In this document: piece after piece, positions 53,740 to 62,113 of the stretch
How positions within the stretch are numbered: the first letter of the stretch is position 1
Layout of the letters: each line of letters starts with the position of its first letter
Assembly: GCA_017432345.1 (NCBI GenBank)
Contig: JAFRJI010000002.1
Location: 1-64,000 of the forward strand
Reading direction: 5' to 3'
DNA from: Bacillota bacterium
GTDB lineage: Bacteria > Bacillota > Clostridia > Peptostreptococcales > Anaerovoracaceae
DNA length: 64,000 nt
Notes under the pieces: model-generated
Database searches by the model: none
Told to the model about the DNA's origin: nothing
The model's input: only the letters and a program-made list of their open reading frames with translations
Made by a program: the position numbers and the translations under genes

Positions 53740-54851
53740 AACTCCACAACCGGAGCGAAAAGCCGGACAACATCGTCCTGAAGGAACACAAGGTCGCTCA
53801 AGACTGCGCGAAGCTGGAAGAACAGTTTCCCAAGTTTATGCGCGGGTATTTTGCGTATCTCAGGAGCAATGTGCTGCCGATGACGCGGCTTTCGTATCTG
53901 CGGGACGTGCGGTTTTTCTGCCAGTACCTGATCGAGCACACCGGGCTGACGGACGCGGACGAGATCAGCGAGATCACCATCGATGATTTCAAGCGCATCA
54001 AGGCGCGCGACATCAACGAATTCATCGATTATTGTCGCCAGTACACCGTTGAAAAAGACGACGAGATCATCGTCTACGAAAACTCGAACAAAACCCTCGC
54101 ACGGAAGAAATCCTCGCTGTCCGTGCTGTTCAAGCAACTGTACCGCGAGGAACGGTTAGACAAGAACATCACCGACGGCTTTGATCCGATCCGGGTCCAG
54201 AAAGCCACCGAGCGGGAGATCAAAGCCCTGCAGGACGACGAGGTCATGATCATGCTCGATGCGGTTTCGGTCGGCACGCATTTGACACCGAAAGAGCGGC
54301 AGTTTTGGGAGAAGACGAAGAAACGCGACAAGGCGATCCTTATACTTTTCCTGACGTACGGGCTGCGGCTGTTCGAACTGCAGCAGCTGAATGTGTCGTC
54401 GTTCAACTTCAACCGGGGCGAGTTCAAAATCTACCGGAAGCGTGCGAAGGAGACCGTGATGCCGCTGAACAAATCCGTCACAGAGGTCGTCACGGACTAC
54501 ATCGAAAACGAACGCATGCCGGATGAAAAGATCGTGGAAGGGCACGAAGACGCGCTGTTCCTGTCACTGCAGGGGAAGCGTCTGACGGAGCGCCAGATCC
54601 GCGATTTAGTTAAGAAATACACATCGATCGGTCTTGCTACGTCGCGCAAGGCGGGCTACAGTCCGCACAAACTGCGGGCCACCGCGGCGACGAGCCTGAT
54701 CGGACGGGGAAATTCCATATATGACGTACAGGCACTTTTAGATCACGAGCAGGTCACGACGACCCAGCTTTACGCCGGGCACAAGATGAACGTGAAGCGC
54801 GACCTGGTCAAGGATATGGAATGGGAATTAGAAAGAAAAGGGAACAAATAA
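53718..54851 (+). CDS. Tyrosine recombinase, XerS/XerD-like
   Basis: A 377-residue tyrosine recombinase with an N-terminal SAM-like core-binding domain (about 30-160). The catalytic set is Arg in TYGLRLFEL (near 216), H317-x-x-R320 (HKLRATAA), H343 (LLDHEQ) and nucleophile Y352 (TTTQLYAGH). It is inserted in frame-coupled fashion behind miaA rather than beside a phage, with codon use like its neighbours. It could be the chromosome dimer resolvase (XerS acts alone in streptococci) or a mobile-element integrase; no att sites were found. Confidence 0.85.
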   Translation: MAETKTVKLHNRSEKPDNIVLKEHKVAQDCAKLEEQFPKFMRGYFAYLRSNVLPMTRLSYLRDVRFFCQYLIEHTGLTDADEISEITIDDFKRIKARDINEFIDYCRQYTVEKDDEIIVYENSNKTLARKKSSLSVLFKQLYREERLDKNITDGFDPIRVQKATEREIKALQDDEVMIMLDAVSVGTHLTPKERQFWEKTKKRDKAILILFLTYGLRLFELQQLNVSSFNFNRGEFKIYRKRAKETVMPLNKSVTEVVTDYIENERMPDEKIVEGHEDALFLSLQGKRLTERQIRDLVKKYTSIGLATSRKAGYSPHKLRATAATSLIGRGNSIYDVQALLDHEQVTTTQLYAGHKMNVKRDLVKDMEWELERKGNK

Positions 54852-54852
54852 A

Positions 54853-56445
54853 GTGAAACGACGTATTATATGTTTATTGACCGGAATGATCTTCGCCGCA
54901 GGGATGGCAGTTCCTACGGCTTCTTTTGCTGTTCCGACAAACACAGAACCGATCAATCCGTACGGCAACACCAGCGACAGTACGGAGTACGAATATTACG
55001 ACGAGAACGGTCAGCTGATCGACGACAGCGATGAGACGACCGGTAACGAAATGTACGCCATCAATCCGGACACGTCCTGGTTCGATTACGAGAAGCCGAA
55101 GAAGGAGTACACCTTTTATTCGGAAGCGCAGCTTCTCGGCCTGGCGAGCCTCGTCAACGAGCAGCAGCTCATGTGGAAACCGAGCCTCTACGAGACTTTT
55201 GAAGGCGTGACGTTCAAACTAGCGCGCGACATCACGCTGTCCCAGCCGTGGACGCCGATCGGCAACGACGACTACCTGACGTTCAAAGGCGTTTTCGACG
55301 GTCAGGGTCACGCGATCAGGGGCCTGGACATCGACGAGACCGGCAATTACGTGGGCTTTTTCGGCTATCTGAGCGGTACCTGTCGCAACCTTACATTACA
55401 AGGCAAAATCCGCGCAACCGGAGGCCAGTGCGGTGCTGTGGCTGGTTATCTGGCGCCGGAGGGCCGCATCCTGCAGTGCAACTCAGAAGTCCGGATCCTT
55501 GCAAAGGCTATGACCGGCGGCATTGTCGGCGAGAATCATGAGGGCACGGTCTGGAAGTGCATGAACCGGGGCAGCGTCCGCGGCTCCATCAAAGTCGGCG
55601 GCATTGTCGGCGAGAACTGGGGCAAAGTACTTTGCTGTGGCAACCGCGGGAAAGTCACGTCCACGGACCGCGGCATGACGACCTTTGGAACGGGCGGCGT
55701 GGCCGGACGGTCGGTCTCCGTTACATCACGGGTGAACCGGTGTTACAATGCCGGCGATGTGACATCTGTAACGGAAGGGACCGGCGGTATCGTTGGTTAC
55801 ACCAACACCCGGGGCGCCAACATCAGCAGCTGCTACAACACCGGCACGATCTCCGTAAAGAACCCGAAAACCAGCGCGCTGGATGATCTGAATTCCGTCT
55901 CAAGCAAAGGCTATGCAGGCGGCATAGCCGGGATCGTGGGCACCAAGGGCGTGCGGATCAGGAACTGCTATAGTGTAGGAAATATTCTGAACACGCAGGT
56001 CTGCGGCGGCATCATCGGCAAGTACGAGAACGCGTCAAAACGAAAGAGCGACAATTATATCGATAACAATTATTTCACCAGCCAAAACACGAAATATGGC
56101 GTCGGAGCGGATAATAAAGGGAAGAGCCGGAACATCAGCCGGGGCACCACGGTCACGTCCACGGCGGCTCTGATCAGCGGCGCGATCAACCTCGGGCCGT
56201 ACTATGTCATCGACCCAACCTCCGCGTACGGCAACCACGGTCTGCCGGTTTTGAACTGGCAGAAACCGCTTGCGGAAGGGGAGGTCGAGTACCTGACCTG
56301 CATTCCGATCAGCACGCAACAGTATCTGAACGAGTACGATCAGAAGAGCAGCAAGGAAGAAAAAATCGGCGGAACCATCATGATGTTCTTCAACCATTAC
56401 GAGTTCACGTCGAAATCGATAGGAGAATTCAATAATGCAAACTAA
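54853..56445 (+). CDS. Secreted GLUG-repeat protein
   Basis: A 530-residue exported protein starting at GTG 54853, with a clean signal peptide (KRRIICLLTGMIFAAGMAVP, then ASFA cleavage). About six glycine-rich repeats of 25-35 residues follow (GGIVGENHEG, GGIVGENWGK, GGVAGRS, GGIVGYTNTRG, GGIAGIVG, GGIIGKYE), each ending in a C/N-Y-N-x-G turn: the GLUG motif, likely a beta-helix. No LPxTG or LysM anchor is visible. Such proteins occur as adhesins or bind the surface. It overlaps the next gene by 11 bases. Confidence 0.8.
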   Translation: MKRRIICLLTGMIFAAGMAVPTASFAVPTNTEPINPYGNTSDSTEYEYYDENGQLIDDSDETTGNEMYAINPDTSWFDYEKPKKEYTFYSEAQLLGLASLVNEQQLMWKPSLYETFEGVTFKLARDITLSQPWTPIGNDDYLTFKGVFDGQGHAIRGLDIDETGNYVGFFGYLSGTCRNLTLQGKIRATGGQCGAVAGYLAPEGRILQCNSEVRILAKAMTGGIVGENHEGTVWKCMNRGSVRGSIKVGGIVGENWGKVLCCGNRGKVTSTDRGMTTFGTGGVAGRSVSVTSRVNRCYNAGDVTSVTEGTGGIVGYTNTRGANISSCYNTGTISVKNPKTSALDDLNSVSSKGYAGGIAGIVGTKGVRIRNCYSVGNILNTQVCGGIIGKYENASKRKSDNYIDNNYFTSQNTKYGVGADNKGKSRNISRGTTVTSTAALISGAINLGPYYVIDPTSAYGNHGLPVLNWQKPLAEGEVEYLTCIPISTQQYLNEYDQKSSKEEKIGGTIMMFFNHYEFTSKSIGEFNNAN

Positions 56446-57727
56446 CACGTTCCAGTTATTAAAGGAACAATTTCATATCAGCGACGCAGTGCTGGAACTG
56501 GTCGACCAGAGCGAGCGCGAAGTTTCCCCGCTGTTCGACCGTCTGGACGACGTGATGGCGTTCAATCAATACAAAATTCTCAGTGCCTTTCAGGCGAACA
56601 AGATCACGGACCGGCATTTCTCGTGGAACACGGGATACGGCTACGATGACATGGGCCGGGAGGCGCTGGATCAGGTTTTTGCAGATGTATTCCATACGGA
56701 AGCGGCGCTGGTACGGCCGATCATCGTAAACGGTACACATGCTCTGACACTTGCCATTGTGGGGGTTTTGCGCCCCGGCGAGGAGCTGATTTACAGTTCC
56801 GGTGCGCCGTATGATACGCTGGAGGAAGTCATCGGGATCCGCGGCGAAGGCAAAGGATCGCTGAAAGATTACGGGATTTCCTATAAGCAGGTGGAGCTGA
56901 CTGCAGACGGCAAGATCGATTTCGAGGCTTTGCGGGCGGCGATTGGTCCGGCTACGAAAATGGTTTCGTTGCAGCGGGCCACAGGTTACGATTGGCGCAA
57001 AGCCATTACAATCGAAGAAATCGCTGAATGGGCGGCTTTTGTGAAGGAAATCGACCCGAATATCATTACAATGGTCGACAACTGCTACGGCGAATTTCTG
57101 CACGTCAAAGAGCCGACGGACGTGGGCGTCGATATCATGGCTGGGTCGCTGATCAAGAATCCGGGCGGCGGCATTGCGCTGACCGGCGGCTATGTGGCGG
57201 GCCGCAAAGATTTAATTGAAAATGTTTCTTACCGCATGACGTCACCGGCCATCGGCGGCGAATGCGGGCTGCAGTTCGGCCAGACCAGGACGATGCTGCA
57301 GGGTTTGTTTATCGCGCCGAAGACCGTTAATGGAGCCGTTAAAGGTGCGATTCTGTGCGCCAAGGTATTTGAGAAACTTGGTTATGACGTGTGTCCGATG
57401 GCGGAAGATACGCGGAGCGATATCATCCAGGCTGTTCGGCTGGGATCGCCGGAGGCGGTCGAAGCGTTTTGCAAAGGTATACAGGCTGCAGCACCGATCG
57501 ATTCGAACATCACGCCGGTGCCGTGCGAAACGCCGGGATACGAGGATCCTGTTATTATGGCGGCAGGCGCGTTTATTCAGGGTTCGTCCATCGAGCTGTC
57601 GGCGGATGCGCCGATGCGGGCGCCGTACAACGTCTATTTCCAGGGCGGATTGACGTATGAGCACAGTAAATTTGGGGTCATAAGGGCTTTGCAGGAGTTG
57701 GTGGATGAAGGTCTTGTAGAGTTATAA
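56435..57727 (+). CDS. ynbB: PLP-dependent methionine gamma-lyase-like protein (YnbB)
   Basis: A 430-residue YnbB/'aluminum resistance' family member. The PLP lysine is in MAGSLIKNPGGGIALTGG near residue 245, with VDNCYGEF (Asp) just before. The family is conserved in Bacillota near miaA/hfq, but its substrate is not settled. AGGAG lies before the ATG at 56435, inside the GLUG gene. Here the recombinase and GLUG genes lie between miaA and this gene where hfq often is. Confidence 0.88.
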   Translation: MQTNTFQLLKEQFHISDAVLELVDQSEREVSPLFDRLDDVMAFNQYKILSAFQANKITDRHFSWNTGYGYDDMGREALDQVFADVFHTEAALVRPIIVNGTHALTLAIVGVLRPGEELIYSSGAPYDTLEEVIGIRGEGKGSLKDYGISYKQVELTADGKIDFEALRAAIGPATKMVSLQRATGYDWRKAITIEEIAEWAAFVKEIDPNIITMVDNCYGEFLHVKEPTDVGVDIMAGSLIKNPGGGIALTGGYVAGRKDLIENVSYRMTSPAIGGECGLQFGQTRTMLQGLFIAPKTVNGAVKGAILCAKVFEKLGYDVCPMAEDTRSDIIQAVRLGSPEAVEAFCKGIQAAAPIDSNITPVPCETPGYEDPVIMAAGAFIQGSSIELSADAPMRAPYNVYFQGGLTYEHSKFGVIRALQELVDEGLVEL

Positions 57728-57791
57728 TTTGTTAGGATTCCGTGTTGGGGACTGAGATTAATGGGTTATTCGTTACATTAAGGGGAATGGT

Positions 57792-58526
57792 TTGAAAAAG
57801 AAACAGAAACGAGCGTACGAAAAAAAAGCAAAGCGCATATCGTCGATTTTGAAGCTGGCGCTGCTGGCTGTGATCATTATCGCGATACCGCTGTATATCT
57901 ACTTCTTCCATCACGAATTGCTGGAAGATATGTCGAATCTTCGGGACGTCGAAAAGTGGCTGCTCCAGTATAGGAGGGAAAGCGCTCTCGTCTATATCGC
58001 GGCGCAGATCGTCCAGATCATCATTTGCGTGATTCCGGGGCAGGCGCTGCAGATCGCCGCCGGGTATCTGTACGGATTCTGGCTTGGCTTCGGTCTGTCC
58101 ATTGTCGGGGCGTGTCTTGGCTCGATCATTGTGTTTTATATTGCCCGTTTGCTGGGATATGACGCCATGCATATTCTGTTCGGTGAACGCAAAATCACCG
58201 AAATGCTGGATAATATCAACAGTAAAAAGGGTTTCTTGATTGTTTTTATTATCTATTTAATACCGGGCATACCGAAAGATCTTTGCACGTATGCCGCGGG
58301 ACTGTCTACGATGCATCTGCGTCCGTTCTTGATTCTGTCTCTGATCGGACGGTCGCCGGGCATGATGCTGAGCCTTCTCGTGGGACGGCAAGTCATGGCA
58401 GGACAGTACACCAGCGCAATCGTCATCGCGGTTGTCGCCGTCGTGCTGTTTATTGTCGGGTTCATCTTTAAGAATAAGATCATCGCGTTTATGGATAAGG
58501 CGTACGACAAGCTTATTAAGATGTAA
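57792..58526 (+). CDS. TVP38/TMEM64-family membrane protein
   Basis: A 244-residue SNARE-associated (DedA-like) protein with about five or six hydrophobic segments and the family signature GQALQIAAGYLYGFWLGFGLS near residue 80-100 and YLIPGIPKDLCTYAAG. The start is TTG 57792 with AAGGGGA upstream. The family is implicated in lipid scrambling or undecaprenyl phosphate handling. Its basic N-terminus (KKKQKRAYEKKAKR) lies in the cytoplasm. Confidence 0.85.
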   Translation: MKKKQKRAYEKKAKRISSILKLALLAVIIIAIPLYIYFFHHELLEDMSNLRDVEKWLLQYRRESALVYIAAQIVQIIICVIPGQALQIAAGYLYGFWLGFGLSIVGACLGSIIVFYIARLLGYDAMHILFGERKITEMLDNINSKKGFLIVFIIYLIPGIPKDLCTYAAGLSTMHLRPFLILSLIGRSPGMMLSLLVGRQVMAGQYTSAIVIAVVAVVLFIVGFIFKNKIIAFMDKAYDKLIKM

Positions 58527-58564
58527 CGGGTTTGATGAATCGCATCATTATCGGGAACCCAGAC

Positions 58565-58761
58565 ATCTACACAAAACCGTCTTTGAGGTCGTTGTTTGTG
58601 TAGATTTTTCTGGAAAACATCTATTTTTCTCGCCTCATGACGTGCGTATCTACACAAAACACCTACTAATTCAATGATTTGTGTAGATGTTTTTTCTTCA
58701 GGTCGTGTTTTACACCAAATTTCTACACAAATAGGGGAGTTAGACCTCGCTATGTGTAGAA
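58565..58761. repeat. Array B: three 41-base inverted-repeat units
   Basis: Units lie at 58565-58605, 58648-58688 and 58721-58761. Arms of 11 bases are ATCTACACAAA/TTTGTGTAGAT twice, then TTCTACACAAA/TATGTGTAGAA. Each unit encloses exactly 19 bases of unrelated loop. Units 1 and 2 are followed by T-rich sequence. The array fills the 383-base gene-free gap between the TVP38 and SOS genes, so it was not seen as an ORF. Confidence 0.85.
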
Positions 58762-58820
58762 GACTGGGTTCACGAACAACCAAGAAACACGAAAAAAGAA
58801 CAAAAGTTTGCAATTTTCTA

Positions 58821-58869
58821 TTGACAGCGAACATATATTCTGCTATATTGTTTGTGCGAACAAATGTTC
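58821..58869 (+). promoter_or_regulatory. SOS promoter with LexA boxes
   Basis: -35 TTGACA (58821-58826), a 17-base spacer and -10 TATATT (58844-58849) with TGC before it. GAACAAATGTTC (58858-58869) at the expected start site matches the Bacillota LexA consensus GAAC-N4-GTTC, and an imperfect GAACATATATTC (58829-58840) lies in the spacer. Confidence 0.8.
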
Positions 58870-58909
58870 CAAAAGGGTAATTGTAGGGTAGAATAGAGAG
58901 GTAGAAGTC

Positions 58910-59224
58910 ATGGAAAGACGGAGAACTAAGAAATATCGGATCAAGTCTAAGGTTCGATTCATCACATCGCTGATTGTGGTATTGGGATTATGTATTGGAT
59001 TATTTGGGTTTGTAACAGGGTCAGATACATCGACAGCTGTAACGAAGAATGGTTGCACGACGGTCGAAATTTGTGCCGGTGATACTTTATGGGAAATTGC
59101 AGAAAATGTAAAATCGAAAGATATGGATACCAGAGTCGTCGTTTACGAGATCTGCAAAGCTAATAATATTAAAGCCGGCGACATTCAGCCTGGAATGATA
59201 CTAGAGATACCAGAATACCTATAA
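58910..59224 (+). CDS. yneA: YneA-like LysM protein, SOS cell-division inhibitor
   Basis: A 104-residue protein with one N-terminal transmembrane helix (residues about 18-42) and a C-terminal LysM domain (VEICAGDTLWEIAENVKS and IKAGDIQPGMILEIPEY). In Bacillus, YneA delays septation while DNA damage is repaired; it has the same architecture and an SOS promoter. A full LexA box lies at the transcription start. The basic N-terminus (ERRRTKKYRIKSK) is cytoplasmic. LexA itself is not in the window. Confidence 0.85.
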   Translation: MERRRTKKYRIKSKVRFITSLIVVLGLCIGLFGFVTGSDTSTAVTKNGCTTVEICAGDTLWEIAENVKSKDMDTRVVVYEICKANNIKAGDIQPGMILEIPEYL

Positions 59225-59616
59225 TAGCGACACAGGAGGAAATCGACATAGAAATCGAAGGTATAATATCATTAAGTGCCTTTAAAAAAACGCTTAAATC
59301 GACGATTTTTCGATAGTGGTTTTTTCGACAGGATTCGTTATAAGTAGATAAAAGTAGATCACAGTATTTGATCATAGAATTTGATAGTAGAATTAAATAG
59401 AAGTAAAAAAAGGGATTAGTAAAAAAATAGCCCCGCAGCAATAATTAAATTGCTCGGGGCCTTTAATTGCAATGGTCGGGGGTTTTGGCCTATTTCGCGA
59501 GAGAGACCTCCATCTCTTCCCAAAATTATGATTATCGGAAGAGTTGTCTTTCTCCTCCATTAGGAATTTCTCCCTCTTTTAGGGCTTTGTTTTTACAAAT
59601 TTATCGATGTTTGCTC
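59225..59616. other. Gene-free gap after the SOS gene
   Basis: 392 bases. A good ribosome site (AGGAGG, about 59236) is followed by ATAGAAATC and a 22-codon frame without a start codon, possibly a gene remnant. A tandem TTGATCATAGAAT/TTGATAGTAGAAT lies near 59370-59395 and a CTCTTCC/GGAAGAG hairpin near 59512-59546. No other gene is seen. Confidence 0.5.
59430..59460 (-). terminator. Terminator of the minus-strand YdcZ-like gene
   Basis: GCCCCG-CA-GCAAT pairs with ATTGC-T-CGGGGC. On the minus strand the stem is followed by TATTTTTTT; on the plus strand by CTTTAATT, so it may work both ways. Confidence 0.7.
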
Positions 59617-60081
59617 TTACGACTTTATCGATAATTTTACGAGCACCACTCCGGCAATCAAAAATATTATTCCGATTATTTTAATTATATTTATTGGCTC
59701 CTGTGCTATTCCGAACCATCCATAATGCGCTGTCAATGTTGCGACGATCATTTGTACCGTAACTGTAATTGATGCGGTCAGCACCGGCCCTATTCTCGTG
59801 ATGCAGTACACTGTAAACGCCAGAATGATGATTCCGCAGATACCTGCCAGTATGTAGAGCTTTGGGATATGAAATGCTCCCCCGCCTCGCAGCGTGGCGA
59901 AACGGTCGCTCATAAAGCAGATAAATAATACCAGCGTAATTGATACAGACAAGCTGCAAAGCGCTGCGTACCACATGCTTCCGGTATGCTTGGCAACCAC
60001 GGTATTAAAAATCGGCTGAATCGCCAGACATGTCCCGATCAGACATGCCAGGAATATTGGAATGACGAATTTTGAGACCAT
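59617..60081 (-). CDS. YdcZ (DUF606)-type DMT transporter
   Basis: A 154-residue protein with about five hydrophobic segments of the DMT/YdcZ family (QPIFNTVVAKHTGSMWYAAL and RIGPVLTASITVTVQMI). ATG 60081 has AAGGAGGG 5 bases upstream; an earlier in-frame ATG at 60102 overlaps the SOS-type box and is unlikely. These short proteins may act as homodimers or pairs. A GAACAATTGTTC palindrome lies just ahead of the ribosome site, so LexA may affect it. The gene follows larC by 28 bases. Confidence 0.8.
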   Translation of the reverse strand: MVSKFVIPIFLACLIGTCLAIQPIFNTVVAKHTGSMWYAALCSLSVSITLVLFICFMSDRFATLRGGGAFHIPKLYILAGICGIIILAFTVYCITRIGPVLTASITVTVQMIVATLTAHYGWFGIAQEPINIIKIIGIIFLIAGVVLVKLSIKS

Positions 60082-60096
60082 ATCGGCCCTCCTTGC

Positions 60097-60108
60097 GAAC
60101 AATTGTTC
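60097..60108 (-). promoter_or_regulatory. LexA-like box before the YdcZ gene
   Basis: GAACAATTGTTC is a perfect palindrome that matches GAAC-N4-GTTC. It begins immediately after the larC stop codon and ends just before the next ribosome site. Confidence 0.55.
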
Positions 60109-60900
60109 TTACTCTTTCTGCAGTATCAACGTAAGTGGCGGCAGCCAGCTGTCACGTTTTCCGGTGCCTCTCCCGCAGAGGATCGCATCACCCTCTTCTG
60201 CCGTTTCTTGAATATCCGACGAATTAATATTTTCCGGCATTTTCGATGCATCAATATATTTCTGCGTGATTCCCGCGAGAATCGATGCTCCGGTCGGCGT
60301 CAGCAGTTCCATTTCCACGTCGGAACGGAAATGCGGTATGTCATGATCCGCCAGGATGTTCTGTACAGCCGGCGGCGGCACCGGCAGTTCTCCCCATGAG
60401 AGCTGAATCGTTCCGAATCCGGTCGGTACCGGTGTCGCAAAGGCTTTATCCACGGACAAGTAGTCATAGCAAATGGCCGCGCCGATGATGTCGACGATGG
60501 AATCGATGGCTCCTGCTTCGTGGAACTGCACCTCATCGATCGGTATGCCGTGGGCTTTGGATTCGGCGTCCGCTTTGATGTCAAAGATCTTCCTGGCTAA
60601 GATTTTTGCAGTATCCGGAATCGCGCTGGCCGATATCAGGTCTTTGATCTCTTTATAGTTGCGGAATTTGCCGCTGTACGGATAGACCCGCAGATTCTCT
60701 TTGTCGAATACGACAACATCGACATCGGTGACCATGATGCCGTGGTAGTCTTTTTTCTTGATATCCAGAGAGAATTCATTGAGTCCGAGACTGGCCAGTC
60801 CCTCCGTCAGCACGCGCTCCGGCACGCCCAAATCTACAAAGGCGCCCAAGAACATGTCGCCGCTGGCTCCGGACCGGCAGTCGATGTATAAAATGTTCAT
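60109..60900 (-). CDS. larC: LarC1-like nickel-insertion protein, short
   Basis: A 263-residue protein starting at ATG 60900 (MNILYIDCRSGASGDMFLGA, the LarC start). HEAGAIDSIVDIIGAA and GFGTIQLSWGELPVPPPA are family motifs. LarC inserts nickel into the pincer cofactor of lactate racemase LarA. Complete LarC is about 400 residues, often made by frameshifting between larC1 and larC2; this gene ends after the LarC1 half and no larC2, larA, larB or larE is nearby. It could be an incomplete system or a homologue with another role. Confidence 0.75.
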   Translation of the reverse strand: MNILYIDCRSGASGDMFLGAFVDLGVPERVLTEGLASLGLNEFSLDIKKKDYHGIMVTDVDVVVFDKENLRVYPYSGKFRNYKEIKDLISASAIPDTAKILARKIFDIKADAESKAHGIPIDEVQFHEAGAIDSIVDIIGAAICYDYLSVDKAFATPVPTGFGTIQLSWGELPVPPPAVQNILADHDIPHFRSDVEMELLTPTGASILAGITQKYIDASKMPENINSSDIQETAEEGDAILCGRGTGKRDSWLPPLTLILQKE

Positions 60901-60914
60901 CAGTCGTATAGCAC

Positions 60915-60945
60915 GATTGGATGCGACCAATGGCCACATCCAATC
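60915..60945. other. Hairpin between the hydroxybutyryl-CoA dehydrogenase and larC
   Basis: GATTGGATG (60915-60923) pairs perfectly with CATCCAATC (60937-60945). It lies in the leader of larC on the minus strand, and no T run follows on that strand. It may control translation or processing. Confidence 0.45.
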
Positions 60946-60988
60946 TTTATTGGGGATTATTTTGCCGTTTAGTATTATATAACACTAC

Positions 60989-61930
60989 TTAGAGTCTGTC
61001 TAAAGCTTTTGCGACCTTGATCAGGCCTTCGGTCAGGTTCTTTCTGGATGCCGCGATTTCTTCTTCGGTCCATTCCTGGAAGCCCTTGCCGGTCTTGAAT
61101 CCCAGTTCGCCCTTCTCTACCTTTTCTACGAGCATCGGCGACGGTTCGGTCGAATTTTCGATGTGCGGGAAGAGATATTTGTGGATGGACAGTGTCAGGT
61201 CCACGCCGGCGTTGTCGATGACTTCCATTGGAGCCATGACGCCCAGACGCATGCCGAAGCCGTACTTGATGGCATCGTCGACGTCCTTTGCATCAGCGAT
61301 CCCGTTCTCTACGATGGAGATCGCTTCTCTGAACAGCGCGTGCTGCAGACGGTTCGCCAGAAATCCCGGTACGTCCTTCTTAACCAGTACCGGCTTCTTG
61401 CCGGCGCCTTCCAGAAGCTCGAACATCGCCTTTTCGGTTTCTTCGGAAACGTACTTCGTGCGGATGACTTCGACCAATGGGATCAGATAAGCCGGGTTCC
61501 AATAGTGCGTTCCGATGATCCTGTCTTTGTGAACGGATTTCTCCGCGATTTCGGTGATGCTGATTGCGGACGTATTGGATGCGAGGATCGTTGACGGCGG
61601 ACAAAGTTCATCCAGCGTCTTGAAGTAATCCTGCTTGACGGCGAGGTTTTCGACGATGCATTCGAAGATAACATCAGCAAATTCCGCTGCCTCTTTCAAA
61701 TCTTCCGTGAAGCTCACGTTATTGATCGTTTCTTCGATCTGCGATTCGTCGATGACTCCCTGGTCAACCAATACCTGTAAATTGTTGCGCATGGTTTCGA
61801 GCGGTTTTGCTCTGACTTTGTCATCATAGACATATATCAGCATAACCTTGTGGCCCTTTGATGCAAAGAGCTGAGCAATACCGGTACCCATCATACCAGC
61901 GCCTAAAACAGCAACATTTTTCTTAGCCAT
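60989..61930 (-). CDS. hbd: 3-hydroxybutyryl-CoA dehydrogenase
   Basis: A 313-residue NAD-dependent 3-hydroxyacyl-CoA dehydrogenase starting at ATG 61930 with AGGAG 8 bases upstream. The Rossmann motif is VLGAGMMGTGIAQLFASKG (residues 6-24). The catalytic His is in GTHYWNPAYLIPLVE, and the C-terminal domain is complete. It interconverts acetoacetyl-CoA and 3-hydroxybutyryl-CoA in butyrate or amino-acid fermentation. No crotonase, thiolase or butyryl-CoA dehydrogenase is adjacent; it is divergent from a sigma-54 activator that may control it. Confidence 0.92.
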   Translation of the reverse strand: MAKKNVAVLGAGMMGTGIAQLFASKGHKVMLIYVYDDKVRAKPLETMRNNLQVLVDQGVIDESQIEETINNVSFTEDLKEAAEFADVIFECIVENLAVKQDYFKTLDELCPPSTILASNTSAISITEIAEKSVHKDRIIGTHYWNPAYLIPLVEVIRTKYVSEETEKAMFELLEGAGKKPVLVKKDVPGFLANRLQHALFREAISIVENGIADAKDVDDAIKYGFGMRLGVMAPMEVIDNAGVDLTLSIHKYLFPHIENSTEPSPMLVEKVEKGELGFKTGKGFQEWTEEEIAASRKNLTEGLIKVAKALDRL

Positions 61931-62113
61931 AATGAATACTCCTGTACAAAACAATACTTCGTGTTACATATTAATTTACGATTTAATTTACATCAATTAT
62001 ACAGCAAATACGATGCCAACCCAACAAAGAAATGCAGATTATTCAGATATTGTGCGGTATAGGCGGCCGAATCCCCCACCGTCCCCTCTTTTGGCTCTGT
62101 TATTACCGATTTT

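Noticed and set aside
53718..54851. Prophage or integrative element marked by the recombinase
   Set aside because: No phage or conjugation genes and no flanking direct repeats were seen; neighbours are housekeeping genes.
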